Positions 50,638-55,977 of a stretch of 55,977 bases of DNA are shown piece after piece. Under the pieces are notes generated by a model that saw only the letters and a list, made by a program, of their open reading frames with translations, did not search any database and was not told where the DNA came from. The stretch lies in contig NZ_JAUSSR010000023.1 in NCBI RefSeq assembly GCF_030812475.1, positions 1 to 55,977 of the forward strand. Reading direction: 5' to 3'. This stretch comes from Pseudomonas lini. GTDB lineage: Bacteria > Pseudomonadota > Gammaproteobacteria > Pseudomonadales > Pseudomonadaceae. The position numbers and the translations under genes were made by a program. The first letter of the stretch is position 1, and each line of letters starts with the position of its first letter.

Positions 50638-52883
50638 GAGGTGCTCCTTGAAGGAATAAAAACAGTCACTGGGGACGTGTGCTCGCCGGGTTCAGCCGTC
50701 ACTTCCACGACAGGTATGAGTTGCGCGCTCACCGGTGCGGCCTTGCCGCGCTGTTTCTTGCGCTTATTGATCAGCGGGGGGCATTTGTTTTCGTTGTGGT
50801 AGGTCATCTGGCAATCGAGGCAGTAGTGGCACTCGTTGGCATTGATCCGGCCATCGGGATGGATTGCCTGGATCTCGCATTCCTTGGCGCACAGTTGGCA
50901 AGGGTCGCCGCACTCCTTGCGGCGCTTGAGCCAGTCGAACAGCCGCAGTTTGGTGGGGATCGCCAGCGCCGCGCCCAAGGGGCAGATGTAGCGGCAATAG
51001 ACCTTGCGGGTGAAGATGTTGATGACCAGCAGCGCCACCGCGTAGAGCACGAACCACCACTGACGGTCGAACCTGAGGGTGATGGCGGTCTTGAAGGGTT
51101 CCACTTCAGCGAACAGCTCGGCCGTGGTCATCGACTCCAGGGAGACGCCGAACAGCGCCAGCAGGATGATGTACTTGATCGCCCACAGCCGCTCATGGAC
51201 CGCGAACGGCAGTTCATATTGGGGAATCTTCAGCTTGCGCGCGGCTTCGTTGATCAATTCCTGCAAGGCGCCGAACGGACACAGCCAGCCGCAGAACACG
51301 CCACGGCCCCACAACAGAATGCTCGCGGCGGTGAACACCCAGAGCATGAAGATCAGCGGATCGGTGAGAAACAGCTCCCAGCGGAAATTCTCGAACAGGG
51401 CATGGACGAAGGTCAGCACGTTGACCACCGACAGCTGCCCCAGGGCGTACCAGCCGATGAACACTACGGTAAACACCAGGTAACCGCGGCGCAGCCAATG
51501 CAGAAAATGCGGCCGGCGGGTGAAGGTGTCCTGCAGGAACAGAATCGTCGTGAGCAACAGCAACGCCGCGCCGAGAACCATGATCTGGAACTGCTTCTGA
51601 TACCAGATGGTCACCCACATCGGCCGCCCGGCTTCCTCGATGGCCGCCAATTCTTCGGCGCTGGGCAATGGCCGTTCCAGGTAAGGCTCGGGCATCTGGT
51701 AAGGCAGTTCGAAGCTGCTGAAGGTGCCACTGACCGGACCGGTCTGGCGGCGCACCAGCAGTTCCAGGGTCCAGGCGGCTCCCGGATCGAACCGGGCTGG
51801 TTCACGCACAATGAAAATCGACATCTCATCGAACTCGGGGATGCCCTTGGCGAAGACGTCGGAGAGCCGCTGATGGTCCATGTCGCGGAAGCTGATGACA
51901 TTGCCGAACTGGCGCAATTGCACCCGGTCGAAGATCCCGCCGCGCACATAACCCGACCCCTTGTAGGAGAACAACCCACGGCCCAGCACGGCGATGGCCT
52001 GCTCGCCTGGCTTGAGTTCCTGCATGAGGAAACGGTACTGGTTGTCGCCCAACAGATTGCGGCCAATGGTCGGCGGGTTCAGGTCGGCGACGTAGAGTTC
52101 GATGAAGGTGTCATCGACGTCTTCGGCACTGGCATTGTTGATGCCTTCGGCTTCGGTGCCCTTGAAGGCCGCGTCGACCTGGCCGCGGGTCAGGTTCAGG
52201 CGGCGGATCGCGCCGTTGCCGGTCAGTTGGTCCCAGCTGGCGGGCTCGTAGAAGTCCTGGCGTACGGTGGCGGGTTTCTGCGCCTGGCCGGTCTGGTCCT
52301 CGACCAGTTTGAGCGATACGGCCACCTCGTGGGCAGCGCGCATGATCACCTCGTTGACCACCATCGCCGTGACGGTCGCGCCGGCTATGGCATCCACGGT
52401 GACGGCGTTCGGGTCGCTGGAGTGACCGACGACCACCCGCTGGCTGACCTTGATGTCCTTGTACTTGGCGCTGAAGGCGTGGAGTTTCGCTTCGGGAATC
52501 CCGATCAGCAGGATCGGTTCGTGGTGCTCGAGGACATACGCATCCTTGATCACCCCCGACGGATCGAGGATCACCTGGGTATTGATCGGCTTGCCCGAGT
52601 AGGCCGGAATATCGACCACGTCCAGGCTTTGGAACACGTAACCGGTGATTTTGCCGGCCGTTGACAGTGTACGCACCTTGAACTGGCCTTCAGGGGCGGA
52701 CACCGAGTCGGTCTGGGGCAAGGTCTTTTCTATACGCTGCTGCTCGATGTCGCCGTATTCCCTGGCCTGCACCGCGCCGAGGGTGGCTGCCGACAGTACA
52801 AGCATCAGGGCGAGCATCAGCCCGACGCGCCACTCGCGCAGGCTGCGCAGGTGGCGATGGATCGATGGCTGATGGAGGGTCAT
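50634..52883 (-). CDS. nosR: NosR polyferredoxin/flavoprotein for N2O reduction
   Basis: NosR is a membrane flavo-iron-sulfur protein needed for nosZ expression and electron supply. It has a signal/TM, a periplasmic FMN-binding domain (covalent FMN on the S/T-x-A-T motif in DAIAGATVTA), about five more TM helices, two C-x3-CP motifs (FCGWLCPFG; YCRYICPLG) and two [4Fe-4S] ferredoxin sets near the C-terminus (CGDPCQLCAKEC; CHYCLDC). I start at ATG 52883 (749 residues), not 52916: the Dnr box centred at 52949.5 predicts transcription from about 52908, after the longer start. The SD is weak in both cases. Confidence 0.93.
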   Translation of the reverse strand: MTLHQPSIHRHLRSLREWRVGLMLALMLVLSAATLGAVQAREYGDIEQQRIEKTLPQTDSVSAPEGQFKVRTLSTAGKITGYVFQSLDVVDIPAYSGKPINTQVILDPSGVIKDAYVLEHHEPILLIGIPEAKLHAFSAKYKDIKVSQRVVVGHSSDPNAVTVDAIAGATVTAMVVNEVIMRAAHEVAVSLKLVEDQTGQAQKPATVRQDFYEPASWDQLTGNGAIRRLNLTRGQVDAAFKGTEAEGINNASAEDVDDTFIELYVADLNPPTIGRNLLGDNQYRFLMQELKPGEQAIAVLGRGLFSYKGSGYVRGGIFDRVQLRQFGNVISFRDMDHQRLSDVFAKGIPEFDEMSIFIVREPARFDPGAAWTLELLVRRQTGPVSGTFSSFELPYQMPEPYLERPLPSAEELAAIEEAGRPMWVTIWYQKQFQIMVLGAALLLLTTILFLQDTFTRRPHFLHWLRRGYLVFTVVFIGWYALGQLSVVNVLTFVHALFENFRWELFLTDPLIFMLWVFTAASILLWGRGVFCGWLCPFGALQELINEAARKLKIPQYELPFAVHERLWAIKYIILLALFGVSLESMTTAELFAEVEPFKTAITLRFDRQWWFVLYAVALLVINIFTRKVYCRYICPLGAALAIPTKLRLFDWLKRRKECGDPCQLCAKECEIQAIHPDGRINANECHYCLDCQMTYHNENKCPPLINKRKKQRGKAAPVSAQLIPVVEVTAEPGEHTSPVTVFIPSRSTS

Positions 52884-52942
52884 GGTCTGGCCGAAATCAA
52901 GAGGGCTTTCGGTCATGTTAGGGAGCGTGGCGCCCCCTGCCC

Positions 52943-52956
52943 TTGATTGAGATCAA
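52943..52956 (-). promoter_or_regulatory. Dnr box for nosRZDFYL
   Basis: TTGATTGAGATCAA is a perfect TTGAT-N4-ATCAA in the 111-bp gap between hemN and nosR. Confidence 0.9.
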
Positions 52957-52994
52957 CTTGAGAAAAATCCGTCCCGGGGCCTGCTCCAGACACC

Positions 52995-54383
52995 TCAGAC
53001 CGTACGGGAAAACTGGCCTTTCTGCTCGCCGCCCAGATAGGCGTCAAACGCCATCGCGGCACTGCGCATCATCAAGTGCCCCTGTGGCAACAACACCAGG
53101 GCATCGTTTTGAATCTCCAGCAGTCCATCGCGCACATGCTCGTCCAGCTGCGCCAGCGCTTCGGCAAAATACTCGGTAAAACGGATGCCATGGCGCGACT
53201 CGAACTTGCCGAAATCGATCCGGCCGTGACACATCAGGTCGCTGATTACCTCGCGACGCAGCAAGTCGTCGGCGTTCAAGCGGTATCCCCGATGCACCGG
53301 CAACAGACCCTGATCGATTCGGGCGTAGTACTGTGAAAGCTCCTTGACGCTCTGGCTGTAACTGTCGCCGACCTTGCCGATCGACGACACCCCGAGGCCG
53401 ATCAGGTCGCAGTCGGCATGGGTCGAGTACCCTTGGAAGTTGCGTTGCAGGGTGCCATTGACGCGGGCCAAGGCCAGTTCGTCGTCGGGCAAGGCGAAGT
53501 GATCCATGCCGATATAGACGTAACCGGCCGCGGTCAGCCGGCGAATGGTCAGCTCGAGCAGCTCCAGCTTGCGCTCCGGCGGCGGCATGTCTTCCTGCCG
53601 GATCAAGCGTTGCGCACGCACCATCTGCGGCAGGTGGGCATAGCTGTAGGCGGCGATCCGGTCCGGACGCAGGGCAATGATCTTGCCCAGGGTCACATCG
53701 AAACTGGCCACGGTCTGCAACGGCAGCCCATAGATCAGATCGACGCTGACCGATTTGAATCGCGCCGCGCGAGCGGCGGCGACCAGTGCATAAATCTGCT
53801 CTTCGCTCTGGGTACGATTGACCGCCGCCTGCACGTCGGGGTCGAAGTCCTGCACGCCAAAACTCAGGCGATTGAAGCCCAGCTGGCGCAGCGACTGGAT
53901 CTGTTCGGTACTGATGGTGCGCGGATCGACCTCGATGGAAAACTCATGGTCGTCGCTATCGTCCAGGTTGAACGCCTGGTGCAGGCAGTCCATCAGGTCC
54001 GCCAGCTGTTCGCTGGTCAGGTAGGTCGGCGTACCGCCGCCCAGGTGCAGCTGCGTGAGTTTGCGGCTGCCATCGAACAAGGCGGCCTGCATCGCGATTT
54101 CACGCTTGAGGTACGTCAGGTACTCGACGGCACGATGGGTTTTCTGGGTGATGATCTTGTTGCAGGCGCAGTAATAACACAGGCTTTTGCAGAACGGGAT
54201 GTGGATGTACACCGACAACGGTTTGGGCACCGCCAGCTGATTGCTGGCCCGCGCAGCAGTTTGATAGTCGTCCACGGCAAACGCCTGGTGAAACTGTGGC
54301 GCGGTGGGGTACGAGGTGTAGCGCGGCCCAGGGCGGTCATACTTCTCGACCAGGGCTCGATTGAAATCGAATGCAGGCTTCAT
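52995..54383 (-). CDS. hemN: Oxygen-independent coproporphyrinogen III dehydrogenase HemN
   Basis: HemN makes protoporphyrinogen IX without O2 by radical-SAM chemistry. The 462-residue protein has C65-x3-C69-x2-C72-x-C74 (IPFCKSLCYYCACNK), GGGTPT and the HemN N-terminal RPGPRYTSYPTAPQF. ATG 54383 (MKPAFDFNRAL) is used. It lies 22 bp after a HemN paralogue, which has the Dnr box, so both are likely on one transcript. Confidence 0.97.
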   Translation of the reverse strand: MKPAFDFNRALVEKYDRPGPRYTSYPTAPQFHQAFAVDDYQTAARASNQLAVPKPLSVYIHIPFCKSLCYYCACNKIITQKTHRAVEYLTYLKREIAMQAALFDGSRKLTQLHLGGGTPTYLTSEQLADLMDCLHQAFNLDDSDDHEFSIEVDPRTISTEQIQSLRQLGFNRLSFGVQDFDPDVQAAVNRTQSEEQIYALVAAARAARFKSVSVDLIYGLPLQTVASFDVTLGKIIALRPDRIAAYSYAHLPQMVRAQRLIRQEDMPPPERKLELLELTIRRLTAAGYVYIGMDHFALPDDELALARVNGTLQRNFQGYSTHADCDLIGLGVSSIGKVGDSYSQSVKELSQYYARIDQGLLPVHRGYRLNADDLLRREVISDLMCHGRIDFGKFESRHGIRFTEYFAEALAQLDEHVRDGLLEIQNDALVLLPQGHLMMRSAAMAFDAYLGGEQKGQFSRTV

Positions 54384-54405
54384 GATCAATCTACTCGCAG
54401 GTGGG

Positions 54406-55749
54406 TCAATGCCATGCTGCGCTTGACCCCTTTTCAAACAGGTTGCAGATGGCATCCACGTCCTGCCGACCGGCGGGGAGAATGCTGATGAAACGGTCCG
54501 ACAACTCGATCAACCCATCATGACTCAATTGCTCGAGCAAAGGCCAAATAGCGGAAAAATACCTGGAGAAGATCAGGCCGTAACGGCGCTCGATGGCGCG
54601 GATATCCAGCTCCAGGTCACAGGCCAGCCGCTCCATGACCCGATGCCTGATCTGATCCCCCGCCTCCACGCGCCAGCCCCGGGAGGTCGGCAACTGCCCG
54701 CTGTCCAGATGCAGCCGATACAGGTCGACAGCGTCGGCGTTTTGCGTATACAGATCGTCGATCTGACTGATGGCCCCCAAGCCTAACCCGAGATGATCGC
54801 AATAGCCGTGACGGCTGAAACCGTCGCAGGTGCGCCGTAGCCGGCCTCGCTCCTGGGCGATTGCCAGGTCATCGTCGGGCCGCACGAATTGCCCAAGGCC
54901 GATGTAGTGATAACCCGCGCCAGTCAATTGGTCGAAACAGTTCTGGCGCATCGCGCCTTTATCCTCCTGACTGCAGAACGCCCTGCCCCTGACGCCGGGC
55001 ATCGGCCGATAACGTCGAGGGGGCCGGGCATAGTCGAACACCATCAGCCTGTCGGGTTCCAGCTCGATAACGGTCGCCAGTTTCTGTGCAAAGCTGTCCG
55101 GGGTCTGCCAGGCATGACCGAACCCCAGGTCGACGTTGATGGAGCGAAAGTCGAAGGTGCGCGCAGCATCGATCAGTGAGTGAATCGGTGCCGGGTTCTG
55201 GTAGCAGGCCACCGACATGTCACTGTCGCTGTCGATATCCGGAACGCCGATGCTGACGTGGTTGAAGCCCTGGTCGCGCAACGCGCCCATGGTCGACCAG
55301 TCGGTATGGTGCAGATCCACCTCGACGCTGTAGTCGCCGCACCCATGTTCGAGAAGATTGAACCGGCCACGCAGATGCGCCATCAGCCGCTGTAGATGAA
55401 CAATGGTAGGGGTCGCGCCGCCCAGATGAAACTGCTCGACCCGCTGCCCGGCCCCCACGTGGCATCCGACCAGGTCGATTTCCTTTTCCAGGCGCTGAAG
55501 ATACTGCTCGATACCGCCCTGCTCGCATGCGATCTCACGGGGGGAACGGAACGACGGCTTGAGCCTGGACGGCAACTGCACGTTCAGGGCCAGCGGACGG
55601 CGCTTCTGGCGACTGACACGCAAGGCCCGCAACAGGTCCAGCGAACCGATGCCCGCATGAAACTTTTGCGTGTCGGCATGGCAGTTGGGGTCGAGTACGC
55701 CCTGATCGCACCGGGCGATCTCGCCTGGGTCGTGAAAGAAATCGAGCAT
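54406..55749 (-). CDS. HemN paralogue lacking the radical-SAM cysteines
   Basis: The 447-residue protein aligns with HemN over nearly its full length (FHLGGATPT for LHLGGGTPT; SIGVPDIDSD for SFGVQDFDPD; GYCDHLGLGLGAISQI for ADCDLIGLGVSSIGKV). The segment that should hold the cluster reads LPSRLKPSFRSPRE, so C65, C69, C72 and C74 of HemN become R62, S66, S69 and R71. The N-terminal substrate segment (RPGPRYTSYPT) is also lost. The frame is intact, with SD GGAGA and its own Dnr box, so it is probably expressed as a pseudoenzyme. Function unknown; a heme-binding or HemN-partner role is a guess. Confidence 0.88.
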   Translation of the reverse strand: MLDFFHDPGEIARCDQGVLDPNCHADTQKFHAGIGSLDLLRALRVSRQKRRPLALNVQLPSRLKPSFRSPREIACEQGGIEQYLQRLEKEIDLVGCHVGAGQRVEQFHLGGATPTIVHLQRLMAHLRGRFNLLEHGCGDYSVEVDLHHTDWSTMGALRDQGFNHVSIGVPDIDSDSDMSVACYQNPAPIHSLIDAARTFDFRSINVDLGFGHAWQTPDSFAQKLATVIELEPDRLMVFDYARPPRRYRPMPGVRGRAFCSQEDKGAMRQNCFDQLTGAGYHYIGLGQFVRPDDDLAIAQERGRLRRTCDGFSRHGYCDHLGLGLGAISQIDDLYTQNADAVDLYRLHLDSGQLPTSRGWRVEAGDQIRHRVMERLACDLELDIRAIERRYGLIFSRYFSAIWPLLEQLSHDGLIELSDRFISILPAGRQDVDAICNLFEKGSSAAWH

Positions 55750-55807
55750 GACGGGTCTCCGTGACGGGCTGCGAATCACAGTGTCCGGGCTTGACGCTCA
55801 ATGCTCC

Positions 55808-55821
55808 TTGACTTGCATCAA
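55808..55821 (-). promoter_or_regulatory. Dnr box for the HemN paralogue and hemN
   Basis: TTGACTTGCATCAA matches TTGAY-N4-ATCAA. Its centre predicts transcription from near 55773, 24 bp before the ATG at 55749. Confidence 0.85.
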
Positions 55822-55835
55822 GCTTGAGCGAAGTG

Positions 55836-55977
55836 GCGGCTCCTACAGGGATCGGTGGCGTCCGCCGATTTCGTGGCCACATACCGGTCCCCTGTAGGAG
55901 CCGGCTTGCCGGCGAAGGCGGCGTCACATGCAGCAGAGTTGTTGGCTGACAGACCGCTTTCGCTGGCAAGCCAGCTC
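55836..55977. repeat. REP half-element and REPIN at the right edge
   Basis: A partial REP (GGCGGCTCCTACAGGG) is followed by an inverted pair starting at about 55889 (CCCCTGTAGGAGCCGGCTTG) and running to the window end (CGCTGGCAAGCCAGCTC). Confidence 0.88.

Overview
The window is a denitrification supercluster from a Pseudomonas, most likely of the P. fluorescens group. This rests on gene order, high-GC codon use, FNR/Dnr-type regulatory boxes and many Pseudomonas-type REP/REPIN repeats (CTGTAGGAGCxxGCTTGCxxGCGA and its complement) between operons. I found 51 protein-coding genes and no rRNA, tRNA, IS element or CRISPR array.

Layout. 1-548: a 128-bp tandem repeat array built of paired REPs. 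549-2564: nrdD (class III ribonucleotide reductase) on the minus strand, whose 3' end is cut off by the array. 2856-14335: narK1-narK2-narG-H-J-I-ppiC-moaA, the respiratory nitrate reductase operon, read on the minus strand. 14639-17846: narX-narL and a Crp/Fnr regulator of the Dnr type. 18280-22549: moaB-moeA and ubiU-ubiV-ubiT, for molybdenum cofactor and O2-independent ubiquinone, minus strand. 22790-27725: pdxH, norR, dnrN (ric/ytfE), a small membrane gene and nnrS, the NO-stress section. 28065-29074: a 29-codon membrane peptide gene, dnr and dnrP. 29098-34769: nirQ-norE-norF and norC-norB, then norD (NO reductase and its accessory genes), minus strand. 34968-44007: nirSMCFDLGHJEN (cytochrome cd1 nitrite reductase and heme d1 synthesis), plus strand. 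44227-44970: an SDR gene. 45101-52883: nosRZDFYL (N2O reductase). 52995-55749: hemN and an upstream HemN paralogue that has lost its radical-SAM cysteines.

Together these encode the whole path NO3- to NO2- to NO to N2O to N2, with the needed cofactors (Moco, heme d1, heme from anaerobic HemN, CuZ assembly, ubiquinone without O2), anaerobic dNTP synthesis and NO-damage repair. Three regulatory layers can be read from the DNA. First, eight TTGAY-N4-RTCAR boxes (Anr/Dnr) lie before nrdD, narK1, ubiU, norC, nirQ/nirS, the SDR gene, nosR and the hemN paralogue. Second, three NarL-type 7-2-7 inverted heptamers lie before narK1/narX, the first dnr-like gene and moaB. Third, two sets of three GGT-N7-ACC NorR sites with sigma-54 promoters lie at norR/dnrN and between nnrS and the 29-codon ORF plus dnr.

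The strongest points for follow-up are the NorR/sigma-54 promoter that appears to drive a tiny membrane peptide together with dnr, the cysteine-less HemN paralogue, and the loss of the glycyl-radical end of NrdD at a REP-derived tandem array.
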